Position numbers and translations under genes: made by a program. Shown here in pieces: positions 32,590 through 41,565 of a stretch of 64,000 bases of DNA. This DNA comes from Mesorhizobium sp. WSM4311 (GTDB taxonomy: Bacteria > Pseudomonadota > Alphaproteobacteria > Rhizobiales > Rhizobiaceae), in NCBI RefSeq assembly GCF_002295115.1, contig NZ_NSFV01000010.1, forward strand, positions 62,001 to 126,000. The letters run 5' to 3'. Within the stretch, counting starts at the first letter, position 1. Each line of letters starts with the position of its first letter. Under the pieces are notes generated by a model that was not told the origin of the DNA, made no database searches, and saw only the letters and a list, made by a program, of their open reading frames with translations.

Positions 32590-33924
32590 TCACCTGTTCA
32601 CTGAGTAGCAGTCGACCTGCGGCTCGCTCGGCAGGACACCGGAAACGCCGATGACGAAGCCGGGGGCGTCGAGCAACGAGGCCCAATGCTCGCTCTTCTG
32701 GTCAAGCTCCAGGCACAGCCGGTCGCCATCATAGGGAATCTCGCGTGGCTGCGAATGAAGCGGTTTCAGCGGAATACCCGGCAGGCGCGACTTCCAAAGG
32801 CCTTCGAACTGATCGGCGGCGCCGACCGTCGCCTGGTTGACGAAGATCTTGCGCAGCGCGTCTTCCGACAGTTCCGATCCGACGCGGATGACAATGCGGC
32901 TGGCGACCAACAGCTTCGGGTTGTCGATGCGCACTTTCCAGACATTGGTCGCGTGCCGCATCACGGGCAGCGCGCGTGATTTCGGCTCGATGTAGCGCAG
33001 GCTGAGGATGAGCGAGCGCAGGGCGTCGGCCAGCGCCATATAGGCGGGGCCGGGCGCCATGTGGTCGTAGGCCGGCAATTCGCCGAGCCGCCGCGAGCTC
33101 GAGCCGTAGGTTGCCATCTCGCCGGCCAGTCCGGCCAGTTCGAGATAGAGTTCGGCCGGATGAAAGACATCCTGTGCCAGCATGTGGGCAAGCCGCGGGC
33201 GAGCGGCGTTGGCGAGGTGCAGCATCAAAAGGTCTTCGACGCTGCGGCCGGCGCCGCCCATCACCATCTTGCCATGCGCTTCGGCGATCTGGTCGAGGCC
33301 GGTGACCACTTCCTGCAGCAATTGCCGGTACCAGTGGACCGCGCCGGTGACCAGCGTCGGCGGCAGGAACGTCTCATCGAGCGAGATGCCGCCGTCGGCG
33401 CGCACACCCTTTATGTCGGCGATCGGCAAGGCGGTATAACCGCCGACCGATTTGCCGGGTGCAAGCAGGGCGGCTTGCGGCCGGGCGACCTCGATCTCTT
33501 CCGGATCAGCGCCGCTCTGGACGGCGTCGCGCACCGAAACGATCTTGCCGTGGTAGCGCGCGCCCGTCGAAGCCGCATGCGCCGGATCGAATCCGACGCC
33601 ACCGGGCGGCTCGAGCGGCAGTGCCACCAGCACCGGACCGGCGCCGGTGTCCGCAGTGACCGGCAGCGGCTTCGGCGCATCCATCAGTTCCGGGATGGAG
33701 AAAGGGGTGCCGTCCGGGAAAATACCCCGGGCGGACACGATCGAGACCTGGCCGGCGTCGAGCAGCGACTGGTCGAGGGTCAGCTGCTGGAAGCCGAAAG
33801 TATGGAGCTGACCGGCCTGCAATGCGCCGCGCACCATGCCCTCGAAGAACCGATCCTGCTGCTGGAAGTGCTGGGTCCTGAGAAACAGGCCCTCCGACCA
33901 CAGCACCCTGTTTGCATCGCTCAT
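32590..33924 (-). CDS. tssK: T6SS baseplate-membrane connector TssK
   Basis: The 444-residue protein opens with VLWSEGLFLRTQHFQQQDR, the TssK signature (residues about 6-25), and continues with the shoulder and neck regions (ARPRLAHMLAQDVFHPAELYLELAGLAGEM) typical of the family. TssK trimers link the TssFGE baseplate wedges to the TssJLM complex. The ATG at 33924 was chosen because it precedes this motif directly. It is followed by tssL after 4 bp and preceded by tssJ after 40 bp. There is only one tssK in the window, so both TssL copies would have to share it. Confidence 0.95.
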   Translation of the reverse strand: MSDANRVLWSEGLFLRTQHFQQQDRFFEGMVRGALQAGQLHTFGFQQLTLDQSLLDAGQVSIVSARGIFPDGTPFSIPELMDAPKPLPVTADTGAGPVLVALPLEPPGGVGFDPAHAASTGARYHGKIVSVRDAVQSGADPEEIEVARPQAALLAPGKSVGGYTALPIADIKGVRADGGISLDETFLPPTLVTGAVHWYRQLLQEVVTGLDQIAEAHGKMVMGGAGRSVEDLLMLHLANAARPRLAHMLAQDVFHPAELYLELAGLAGEMATYGSSSRRLGELPAYDHMAPGPAYMALADALRSLILSLRYIEPKSRALPVMRHATNVWKVRIDNPKLLVASRIVIRVGSELSEDALRKIFVNQATVGAADQFEGLWKSRLPGIPLKPLHSQPREIPYDGDRLCLELDQKSEHWASLLDAPGFVIGVSGVLPSEPQVDCYSVNR

Positions 33925-33964
33925 GCCATTACTTTCTGCGCACAACCATCCGTGGCCCCTGTCG

Positions 33965-34417
33965 CTAGGCGGAAATGCCGCCCTTGCCGAGGCTGACATT
34001 GACGGTGAATTTCGACCCCGGCGATACCGACTTGGTCGTGCGCCAGTTGCGTCCGCCTGGCTCGCGGATCAGCGCCACGAAGCCGAGTGCCGTGGCGTTC
34101 GGCTCGACCGTGATGGTCTTGGCCGCCGTCTTGCCTGGCGCGACCGAGATCGTGTCGGAGCCGATGAGGTCGGCGCCGAGCGCCGAGCTGGCATCGCCCT
34201 GCAGCGCGAAATAGTCGGCCGAGTTGAACTTGCCGGTGCTGGCAAGCCGCATCACCAGTACCGTCACCGGCCTGTCGCCGCCGCCCGGTCCTGGATTCAT
34301 GCCGGCGCCCCCGGTCACGTTGACCGAGATAACCGATGGTTTCGGCGGGCCGCTCTGGCAAGCCGCAAGCAGCCCCGTCGCGCCGAGGGCAACGACGAAT
34401 TCGCGTCTGTCGATCAT
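33965..34417 (-). CDS. tssJ: T6SS outer-membrane lipoprotein TssJ
   Basis: The 150-residue product has a short lipoprotein signal peptide with lipobox LLAAC (Cys20; MIDRREFVVALGATGLLAAC), followed by a transthyretin-like beta sandwich (VLVMRLASTGKFNSADYFAL, a loop, then a TITVEPNATALGFVALIREP strand pair). TssJ caps the membrane complex by binding the TssM C-terminal domain. It is the only TssJ here, although two TssM proteins are encoded. It starts 3 bp after the FHA gene's stop. Confidence 0.93.
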   Translation of the reverse strand: MIDRREFVVALGATGLLAACQSGPPKPSVISVNVTGGAGMNPGPGGGDRPVTVLVMRLASTGKFNSADYFALQGDASSALGADLIGSDTISVAPGKTAAKTITVEPNATALGFVALIREPGGRNWRTTKSVSPGSKFTVNVSLGKGGISA

Positions 34418-34420
34418 GTC

Positions 34421-35881
34421 CTACTCCTCCTCTTCATATGCGTCCCTGAAGTCTGCGCCGATCTCGCCCAGGAAACTCGATTCCGCGCTCTGGGCGATGT
34501 CGCGATGGCGTTTCTGGTAGAGCTCCCACAGCTTGGCGTTACGTCCGCCGGAGAGCAGATTGCCGATGGCGGAATTGGACTTGAGCTCTTCCTCGATCGC
34601 GGCCGGATCGAAACGGTCGATCATGCGCCGAAGCGCGGCCTGAACGCCGCGCCAGGCGCGTATGTGATGCTGTGCAAGGTCCCTTACCGCGTCGTCGATC
34701 GCCGCCTCGCCGGAGAGAAAGCCCGGACTGCGTTCCGAGATGATGGTGACGATGACATCCTCGGCCGTCGGCAGGAATTTAAGCGGGTTGACCTCGGAAG
34801 CGCCGACCACCGTCTGGGCGACGCGCGCGCTTCCCTTCTCCTCGGCGCGCTTGCGCAGGAGTTGCATCAAGCCATCCAGCATCAGCCGGTATTCACGTCC
34901 GAATTTTTCCATTTCGGCGATCGGGTCGCGGCCGGGAAAATCGGCCTCCTCGACGCCCATGCCGCGCAAGAATGCGGCACGAAGTGCCATATCGCCGGAT
35001 GCGGGCTGCGCCGGGCGCGCCGGCTTGGGCGCTGGAACGGCGCGTCGCGGCGGCGGTGGCTCGGCTGCTTGCACCGGTACATCCCAGGGATGCCCGGCGC
35101 GCGGCTTTTCAGCCTGATGCTGCACACGTCCTGCCGGGTCTGCGCCGATAGCCAGAGGCGGGGTCGCGGCCGGCCCAAAGCTGAAATCGTCATCGAAGCT
35201 TGCCGGCTTTGCCGCATGCCCGGACGCATCGTTGCGCGAAGGCATTTCGCCGAACCCGAACGGATCCGGCTGACCTGGAGCAGCGGCATCGCTGGATTGC
35301 GATGTCGCCACCGGGTCGAGGCTGAACGGGTCGTCGAAGGCAGGCGAACTGCGCTGGATCGATGGGCGGTCATAAGCCCCCGGAACGGGCTGCTCGAACG
35401 GGTTCGGCAAGTCCGCCGGGCGTGGCGGGCGCGGTTCTTCCTCGACCTTGGCCGAGAAGAAGTCGTCGCCGCCGGTGCTGGCAGGCGTTCGCGCTCCCGG
35501 CGATGACCATGCAGGCGCGGGATGGCCGGTGACAGGGGCCGGGCCGACCGACGTCCGGTTCGCTTTGGATTGAACCTCGACGTGGAAGATATAGTCGCCC
35601 ATGCGCAGCCGCATGCCGTTCTGCAGCCGCATCGACCTGCCAGGACCCAGGGGGCTGTCGGAGTCATCGACGAACAATCCGCTGCTCGACGTGTCGGTAA
35701 CGAAGTAGCCATCCCGGTCGCCGCTGATCTTGCAATGGGCGCGCGAGACGAACATGTCCGGGTCGTCGATCTGCCAGCCGGCGTCGGCGCTGCGCCCGAT
35801 CACCAATTCGCCCTCGTCCAGCCGGGTCTGCCTGACCACTTGCGAGCGCGGGCTTTGTTCCAGCGTCAGCAGCAGGCTCAT
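34421..35881 (-). CDS. FHA-domain T6SS regulator (Fha/TagH/ImpI type), second copy
   Basis: The 486-residue protein has an FHA domain (about 1-105: LVIGRSADAGWQIDDPDMFVS, SRAHCKI, TSSSGLFVDD), a long Pro/Ala/Asp-rich linker (about 110-270) and a helical C-terminal domain (about 285-486) with NPLKFLPTAED. The C-terminal domain matches that of the FHA protein at 18607-19686, so they are paralogues. The phosphothreonine-binding Ser and Arg residues appear present. The linker holds many short acidic patches with aromatic residues (DDPFSLD), candidate kinase sites. It overlaps tssG by 4 bp and lies 3 bp before tssJ, inside the structural operon. Confidence 0.9.
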   Translation of the reverse strand: MSLLLTLEQSPRSQVVRQTRLDEGELVIGRSADAGWQIDDPDMFVSRAHCKISGDRDGYFVTDTSSSGLFVDDSDSPLGPGRSMRLQNGMRLRMGDYIFHVEVQSKANRTSVGPAPVTGHPAPAWSSPGARTPASTGGDDFFSAKVEEEPRPPRPADLPNPFEQPVPGAYDRPSIQRSSPAFDDPFSLDPVATSQSSDAAAPGQPDPFGFGEMPSRNDASGHAAKPASFDDDFSFGPAATPPLAIGADPAGRVQHQAEKPRAGHPWDVPVQAAEPPPPRRAVPAPKPARPAQPASGDMALRAAFLRGMGVEEADFPGRDPIAEMEKFGREYRLMLDGLMQLLRKRAEEKGSARVAQTVVGASEVNPLKFLPTAEDVIVTIISERSPGFLSGEAAIDDAVRDLAQHHIRAWRGVQAALRRMIDRFDPAAIEEELKSNSAIGNLLSGGRNAKLWELYQKRHRDIAQSAESSFLGEIGADFRDAYEEEE

Positions 35882-36945
35882 GCGGCAGCCTCCGCCATTT
35901 CCGGCCGCCAGCCGACGATGGTGTGCAATCTGAGATCGTCGGCGTCACCCTTTTCGGCGGGACGCGCCAGCCAGGCCGTCCGGCCAAGCTGGACGGTCCC
36001 GACCCGTGGCGGCGGCACGGCGTCGCGTGCGAGGACGATGCGCAGATCGACGTCGAGCGTCTCGCCGATCATGTCGCGCACCGCCTTCCTGAACAGGCCA
36101 AGGCGCCGTTCGCCGGGTAGGAACGACCTGAAGTCGTCGAGGCTCAACGGACCGATGCGCAATTCGATCCTGCTTTGGCGGCTGAAGACCCGCGGCCCGA
36201 TCGTCGCGCCACGTCCAAGCCCGGCATGGGCCTTGCCGAGACGCGTCTGCAGTGCCTTCGGTATGGTGATCCAAGCGGCGACGAATTCCTTGATCTGCAC
36301 CTGCACCTTGAAGGCGGTGGCGAGAAACAGCGTCAGCCGCTCCGCGCCGTCGATCTGGTTGGCGAGCGATCCAGCCTGCCGCAGTCGAACAGTGTCGAGT
36401 TCGGGATCCTGCGTGCCGGGGAAGCCGATCCCGGACATTGCCTCCAGCATGGCGCGAACCCGCCCGCCGACTGACCGTTCGACCTGCACCGCCGGATGCG
36501 CGTCGGCCCAGGCGCGATAGTAGAGGGCCATCATGCGGTGCTGCAGGATGTTGACGAAATCGACGAAGGTCGTGTCGCTGGTCTGCTCGGCATCGGCCCC
36601 GGTGAACCAGCGCTGCGACAGCCGGTCGAGCACCCAGCGTGTCAGATGCAATGGCATCGGTCCTTCCGGTCCAAGCAGCCCGAGATTGGCGACGGTCACC
36701 CGCGCGTGGGCCTTGTCCCCGGCGTCCTGGAGCTTGACCACATCGCGAGCCGAGAAGCTCAGGCGCACATGCTGGCCAAGTCTCGCCGGCTCGCGGTCGG
36801 CCGTTCCGGAATGGCCGAACAATCCACCGCGCTGCTCCAGGCGCCGCAGCAACTCGAAAAAGTCGAAGCTCTCCAGCAACGGTTCGGCCGCAACCGTTGC
36901 GGGCTCCGCTAGATCAGGTAGCGATTGCCGGGCGTCATCGGCCAT
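35878..36945 (-). CDS. tssG: T6SS baseplate protein TssG
   Basis: The 355-residue protein shows SFDFFELLRRLEQ near its N-terminus, the LGLLGPEGPMPLHLTRW motif (about 95-112) and the late IGPLSLDDFRSFLPG, all typical of TssG (VasB/ImpH). With TssF, TssE and TssK it builds the baseplate wedge. The ATG at 36945 begins a normal TssG N-terminus and overlaps tssF by 37 bp; longer starts upstream would lie deeper in tssF. It overlaps the FHA gene by 4 bp at its end. Confidence 0.93.
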   Translation of the reverse strand: MADDARQSLPDLAEPATVAAEPLLESFDFFELLRRLEQRGGLFGHSGTADREPARLGQHVRLSFSARDVVKLQDAGDKAHARVTVANLGLLGPEGPMPLHLTRWVLDRLSQRWFTGADAEQTSDTTFVDFVNILQHRMMALYYRAWADAHPAVQVERSVGGRVRAMLEAMSGIGFPGTQDPELDTVRLRQAGSLANQIDGAERLTLFLATAFKVQVQIKEFVAAWITIPKALQTRLGKAHAGLGRGATIGPRVFSRQSRIELRIGPLSLDDFRSFLPGERRLGLFRKAVRDMIGETLDVDLRIVLARDAVPPPRVGTVQLGRTAWLARPAEKGDADDLRLHTIVGWRPEMAEAAA

Positions 36946-38783
36946 GGCACATCCTCCTGCTTCTGCAGCAACCGGGTACGGGTCCGCACAAATCCGTTTA
37001 TCCCTGCATGGCGGGCGAACAGCCGCGAAAGCAGTGCCGAAAGCAGCAGCGAACTTTGCCCCGCCAGCACGGACTGGTCGACATGCAGTGTCACTTCGGT
37101 ACCGCGTCCGAAACACATTGGCCCGTCGATCTGGAGCCGCTCGATCACCGGGCGTGAATCGATGCGCACGATCGAATGCACGTTGCGGGCAAGGCTGGGA
37201 TCGCCGCGATCGGCATAAAGGTCGAGCAAGGCATGCAGCGGATCGACACCACGGCCTTCCTGGGCAAGGCTGAGGAAGTTGAGAGAGAGCTGCGACACCA
37301 GCCGCCAGGCGAGATTGTCGGCGCGGGATTCACCGGCCGCGCTGGCAGGAAGGGACGCCGGGACTGCCGGCTGCGGCGCCCGCAGCGCTCCAAGCAAGCG
37401 CACCGCTTCGACCGGATCGGCGGTCTCCAGCGTCAGCGTCGGCGTGTCGTCCAGGATCGGCAGGTCGCGGTTGGTGCACAGCGCCGTGATGTCGAGCCGC
37501 TTGAGTGGCCGGTTTGGCGAGCTCCCTGCCGGGCGCGAGACGGCGATGAAGACATCGTCGCCGGTGTAGGAGGTGCGGGTCAGGCCCTCGCGCCGCTCGT
37601 CCTCGGTGGCCCGGCGCGGACGCCGCTCAATCGAATAGACCCAGCCGCTGCCGCGGTTCTGCCCCAGGCTGAACAGTTCGGGAATTGTCGCCTCGCCGCT
37701 CTCGGCGTCGGCGTCCTCGACCCGCGTGACCCGGAAGATCTCGAAATCCCGCGCCCGCGTGCGGTCGGCGTGCAGCACCTGACGCGTTTTGCGCGGGTCG
37801 ATCTCGATGACGTTGCATTCGCGTTCGAAGAGATTGATGACCGGTGTCACGAACAATTCGAAGTCGGCAACCGTCACATCGGCGAGCTCGGGCACCGGAC
37901 GCCGGAACAGGAAGATGATCTCGATCCCCGCATCGCACTTGCGCACCACCGGCTGGAGGCCGGCGACCCGCACATAATGGAAGCGCTCCGGGATCATGAA
38001 ATATTCGCGCAGCAGCCGGTATCCCTCGAAGGTCGGACGGGTGCGCGGCATCAGCGCTTCGTCGTCGCGGATGCCGATCATTTCGGGCTCGGGCAGCGCC
38101 GTCAGCGGATTGGTCTTGCCTTCCGCCCGCGCGCCGAGAGCCGAGCAAGCGCCGAAGATTGCATCGAAAAGCAAGGGTGCCCTGGCACGCCCGGCGAAAT
38201 AGAGGTCGAGACGGTCAAGCGACAGTTCGCTGAGCTTGCCCTTTCCCGTCCGGGAGAGGGTGACGCGAAACGCCGCCTCGCCGCGCGCGTCGCCGATCGG
38301 CGCGATTCCGGCAGCCGCGAGCGCGCTGCGATCCTGGAAATAACCGACCGAGGTGATCGCGATCGGCCACAGCGTGACCTCCTGCGCGGTCGTGAAGGTC
38401 GAACGTGTCGAAAGCCCTGGATTGAGGCCGGAGACCAATCGTGTGCCGCGCGCGACGGCGTGGCCGGCAATCATCGACTGCACCTGCTGGCCGGGTTTCA
38501 GCACGGCCATCGCCGTCGCCGGCGCCGGCGTCACCAGATCCGGATAAAGCACATCGAGCACGGCGCGCGAGAAGCGCGAGCGCTCCGCGTCGACCTTGAG
38601 GCGGGTGCGCGCGGCCAGGAAGGCCACGCCGTCGAGCAGCCGTTCCACATAAGGGTCGGGGCAGGGGACCGTGTCGAGGGAAAGATTACGGGCGACCGCC
38701 GGATGCATGTCGGCGAATTCCGCGGCCAACGCCCGGATATGGGTCAGTTCTTCTTCGTAGTACTCCACGAAGACCCGATCCAT
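36909..38783 (-). CDS. tssF: T6SS baseplate protein TssF
   Basis: The 624-residue protein begins with FVEYYEEELTHIRALAAEFA, the TssF (ImpG/VasA) N-terminal signature, and carries DPYVERLLDGVAFLAARTRLK (about 44-64), a further TssF hallmark. Two copies pair with one TssG in each baseplate wedge. Length is normal for the family. It starts 1 bp after the tssE stop and overlaps tssG by 37 bp, so translation of the baseplate genes is tightly coupled. Confidence 0.95.
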   Translation of the reverse strand: MDRVFVEYYEEELTHIRALAAEFADMHPAVARNLSLDTVPCPDPYVERLLDGVAFLAARTRLKVDAERSRFSRAVLDVLYPDLVTPAPATAMAVLKPGQQVQSMIAGHAVARGTRLVSGLNPGLSTRSTFTTAQEVTLWPIAITSVGYFQDRSALAAAGIAPIGDARGEAAFRVTLSRTGKGKLSELSLDRLDLYFAGRARAPLLFDAIFGACSALGARAEGKTNPLTALPEPEMIGIRDDEALMPRTRPTFEGYRLLREYFMIPERFHYVRVAGLQPVVRKCDAGIEIIFLFRRPVPELADVTVADFELFVTPVINLFERECNVIEIDPRKTRQVLHADRTRARDFEIFRVTRVEDADAESGEATIPELFSLGQNRGSGWVYSIERRPRRATEDERREGLTRTSYTGDDVFIAVSRPAGSSPNRPLKRLDITALCTNRDLPILDDTPTLTLETADPVEAVRLLGALRAPQPAVPASLPASAAGESRADNLAWRLVSQLSLNFLSLAQEGRGVDPLHALLDLYADRGDPSLARNVHSIVRIDSRPVIERLQIDGPMCFGRGTEVTLHVDQSVLAGQSSLLLSALLSRLFARHAGINGFVRTRTRLLQKQEDVPWPMTPGNRYLI

Positions 38784-38784
38784 C

Positions 38785-39537
38785 TCAGGTCTCCCGGAAT
38801 TCGGTTCGTGCCAGGCCGTTGTCGAGATTGATCGTGGTGCGCAGCCGCATGCGCTCCGGTGTCGGGGCCATGATCAGCACCGCGTCGATCTCGATCTTGA
38901 GGCCGACGGTCTTGTCTCCGAGCGTGACGTTGACGGTCGTGGCGCTCTCCTTCAGGCGCGGCTCGAAGGTGGCAAGCACCGCGCGGATTTCGCGCGCCAG
39001 CGCATCGCGGTCGAAATCCCGCGAAGAGCGGCCGGAAAAGGACGGCACGCCATAATTGACCACGCTGCGGCGCACCTCGGGAAAGTCGGCGAGCGACGGC
39101 AGTTCGTCCAGGGGCTGTTCGTGTTCGGCATCGGAGAGCATCGGTACGGATTCGAAGCGCTCGGTGTTGAACAGGGCCTCGATGTCGCGCCGCACGGCTT
39201 CTTTCAGCACGCGTGCCGAAACCACCACACCGCGGCTTTCGATCTCGGCGCGATGTTCGGCCTGGAAGACCAGCCGGTGCAGGCGCCGCCTCTGCTCTGG
39301 CGTCAGTTCGGCTTCGGTATCGATGCCGCGTGCGCTGCCGGCAAGAAGAGCCTCGACGCGCTCGGCGCCGAGTTCTTCATCCAGAAGACGGCGCAGCCCG
39401 TCGATCTCCGACGCCACACCAGGCAAGTCGTTGACGAGGCGGTCCCAGAGCGAAGGCTGGACCGCCTCGCGCTTTGCCCGCGAACTGCCGGCAAACTGCG
39501 GCTTCGCGCCAGGCCGCTTGGCCTCACTTGCCGACAT
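38785..39537 (-). CDS. tssE: T6SS baseplate protein TssE, unusually long
   Basis: The C-terminal part (about 125-250) is a gp25-like domain: LKEAVRRDIEALFNTER, RSVVNYGVPSFSG and the IRAVLATFEPRL region. The N-terminus has the expected QPSLWDRLVNDLPG, but about 70 additional residues (about 40-115, Glu/Arg-rich helices) lie between the two. Typical TssE proteins have roughly 130-180 residues, this one 250. The extra region could be an insertion seen in some rhizobial TssE proteins or a new interface. It overlaps hcp by 14 bp and precedes tssF by 1 bp. Confidence 0.9.
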   Translation of the reverse strand: MSASEAKRPGAKPQFAGSSRAKREAVQPSLWDRLVNDLPGVASEIDGLRRLLDEELGAERVEALLAGSARGIDTEAELTPEQRRRLHRLVFQAEHRAEIESRGVVVSARVLKEAVRRDIEALFNTERFESVPMLSDAEHEQPLDELPSLADFPEVRRSVVNYGVPSFSGRSSRDFDRDALAREIRAVLATFEPRLKESATTVNVTLGDKTVGLKIEIDAVLIMAPTPERMRLRTTINLDNGLARTEFRET

Positions 39538-39973
39538 AGACGTCCATTTCGATCTCGTCGTCCTTGTCGTAGACGAACTTGATCTTCTTGTAGGCGAAGC
39601 TGACTTCTTCCTCGATAAGATCGGCCTCGTCGGTGGCCTGCCGCATATCGTACTCCATGACCGAGGCGTCGGTGAGCGTCACGACCAGATAGTCGCTGGT
39701 CTCGCCGTCAATGGTGCGGCGTGCCGAGAACACCACCTCGTCGAGCGCCTTGTTCTCGAACAGCGCCTTCTTCAGATATGGCGACGACTTGTCGTAGTGC
39801 TTGATGAATTTGATCATTCCCATCGACACACGGCCGCGTCGCGAAAGCGAATTCGGGTCGTAGGGCGCTATCATCTTGTAATCGACGCCATGCACTTCGA
39901 TCTCGTCTTCATGGCCGTCGCGCTTGCTCGGGCCTTTGATGTCCGGAACTTTCAAAAAACCATCGATCTTCAT
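39524..39973 (-). CDS. hcp: T6SS tube protein Hcp (TssD)
   Basis: The 149-residue product has KIDGFLKVPDIKGPSKRDGH at its N-terminus and IEVHGVDYKM, matching Hcp, whose hexamers stack into the inner tube. I chose the ATG at 39973, with GCGAGGGT upstream, because it gives the canonical Hcp start. An ATG 11 codons earlier (40006) also has a good ribosome site (GGTGGAG), so the real protein may be slightly longer. The gene lies 83 bp downstream of tssC and overlaps tssE by 14 bp. Confidence 0.93.
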   Translation of the reverse strand: MKIDGFLKVPDIKGPSKRDGHEDEIEVHGVDYKMIAPYDPNSLSRRGRVSMGMIKFIKHYDKSSPYLKKALFENKALDEVVFSARRTIDGETSDYLVVTLTDASVMEYDMRQATDEADLIEEEVSFAYKKIKFVYDKDDEIEMDVYVGK

Positions 39974-40056
39974 TGAAGGACCCTCGCTTCTCTCTGTGGT
40001 CGGCATTGTCTTTCTCCACCGCTTTTCAAACGAAACAAGATGACTTCGCTGCGACT

Positions 40057-41562
40057 TCAGCCCTTCACTGACGGCAGTTCCGATACCAGCCGGAGAGAGG
40101 CGTTGATGCCTTCCAGCTGGTAGTGCGGACGCAGATAGAAACGGGCATTGTAGTAACCGGGCCGGCCTTCGACGCTGTCGACTTGAACCTCGGCAGCGGC
40201 AAGCGGACGCTTGGCCCGTGCCTTGTCGTCGGCGAAGGCCGGATTGGCCAGCACGTACCGGTTGATCCATTCGGTCAACCAGATCTCCATATCGGTGCGT
40301 TCCTTGAACGATCCGATCTTGTCGCGCGCGATCGCCTTGAGGTAATGCGCGAAACGCGACACCGGGAACAGGTAGGGCAGGTTGGCGCTCAGCCTTTCGT
40401 TCGACTGGGCGTCGGGGTCGACGAGGCGCCCGGCGCGCGTCTCGTCATCCTGGAGCGAGTGCGCGCCGATGAAGGCTGCGAGATCGGTGTTCTTGCGGTG
40501 CAGGATCGGCATCAGGCCAAGCTTCGCCAATTCCGCCTCGCGCCGGTCGTCGATGGCGACCTCGGTCGGGCATTTCATTGCGATCGAACCGTCGTCCGTC
40601 GGGAAGGCGTGCACCGGCAAATTGAGCACCGTGCCGCCATTCTCGACGCCGCGGATCTGCGTTCCCCAGCCATAGAGCTTGTGGCTGCGGTTGATGTTGA
40701 CGCCCATCGGGAAGGCGGCGTTCATCCAGACATATTTGTTGTGGTCGCCGCCCACCTCCTCCTCGAAGGTGAAGCCCTTCACCGGAACGGTTTCCGAGCC
40801 GTAGGGCAGGCGTGCCAGCACGCGCGGCATGGTAAGCCCGATATAGCGGGCGTCCTCGCTCTCGCGCAGCGACTGCCATGAGGCATAGGACGGGTTGTTC
40901 ACGATCATCTGCAGGTCTTGCGGGTTCGGCAGTTCCTGCCAGCTGTCCATGCGGAACAGCCGCGGCGACGCGGCCGCGATGAATGGCGTGTGCGCCGAGG
41001 CACAGACACCCGAGATGTTGCGCAGCAGGCCGACGTCGCGCGGATGGTTGGAGAACTCGTAGGCGCCGATGATGCAGCCGATCGGCTCGCCGCCCAGCAT
41101 CGAATACTCGTCCGTGTAGACTTTCTTGAAGATCGGACTCTGGTCCCACATCTGACCTTCATAGTCTTCCAGCGTGTCGGCCAACTGCTCCTTGGAGATG
41201 TTCATCACCCGGATCTTCAGCTTGGTGTCAGTCTCGGTGTTGTTGATGAGGTACCAAAGGCCTCGCCAGGTGCCTTCCATCTCCCGCACTTCCGGGGCAT
41301 GCAGGATCTCGTTGACCTGCGTCGTCAGCATCTTGTCGATGCCCGCGATCAGCGACTTGATCGACCTGATCGCGTTGGACGAGATGGTCGTCGTCTCGGA
41401 ACGGGACTGAGCGGCCAGTGCCAGGTTGCGCACCAACTGCTGCAGTTTCTCGCTGTCGTCCTTCTTGACCTTGAAATCCTTTTCAAGGAGGCCGCTGAAT
41501 TCGCCAAGATCGATGGCTTCGGCCTCGGCGGTAGCGGCTGCGGTCTTTTGCTGTTCGGCCAT
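40057..41562 (-). CDS. tssC: T6SS sheath large subunit TssC
   Basis: The 501-residue protein has the TssC (VipB/ImpC) signatures: LLEKDFKVKKDDSEKLQQLV near the N-terminus, MEGTWRGLWYLINNTETDTK (about 95-115), DQSPIFKKVYTDEYSMLGGE and PLPVHAFP-type C-terminal motifs with the final YQLEGINASLRLVSELP. With TssB it forms the contractile sheath that propels the Hcp tube. It starts 3 bp after tssB, and the pair would be made in a fixed ratio. Confidence 0.96.
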   Translation of the reverse strand: MAEQQKTAAATAEAEAIDLGEFSGLLEKDFKVKKDDSEKLQQLVRNLALAAQSRSETTTISSNAIRSIKSLIAGIDKMLTTQVNEILHAPEVREMEGTWRGLWYLINNTETDTKLKIRVMNISKEQLADTLEDYEGQMWDQSPIFKKVYTDEYSMLGGEPIGCIIGAYEFSNHPRDVGLLRNISGVCASAHTPFIAAASPRLFRMDSWQELPNPQDLQMIVNNPSYASWQSLRESEDARYIGLTMPRVLARLPYGSETVPVKGFTFEEEVGGDHNKYVWMNAAFPMGVNINRSHKLYGWGTQIRGVENGGTVLNLPVHAFPTDDGSIAMKCPTEVAIDDRREAELAKLGLMPILHRKNTDLAAFIGAHSLQDDETRAGRLVDPDAQSNERLSANLPYLFPVSRFAHYLKAIARDKIGSFKERTDMEIWLTEWINRYVLANPAFADDKARAKRPLAAAEVQVDSVEGRPGYYNARFYLRPHYQLEGINASLRLVSELPSVKG

Positions 41563-41565
41563 GAC

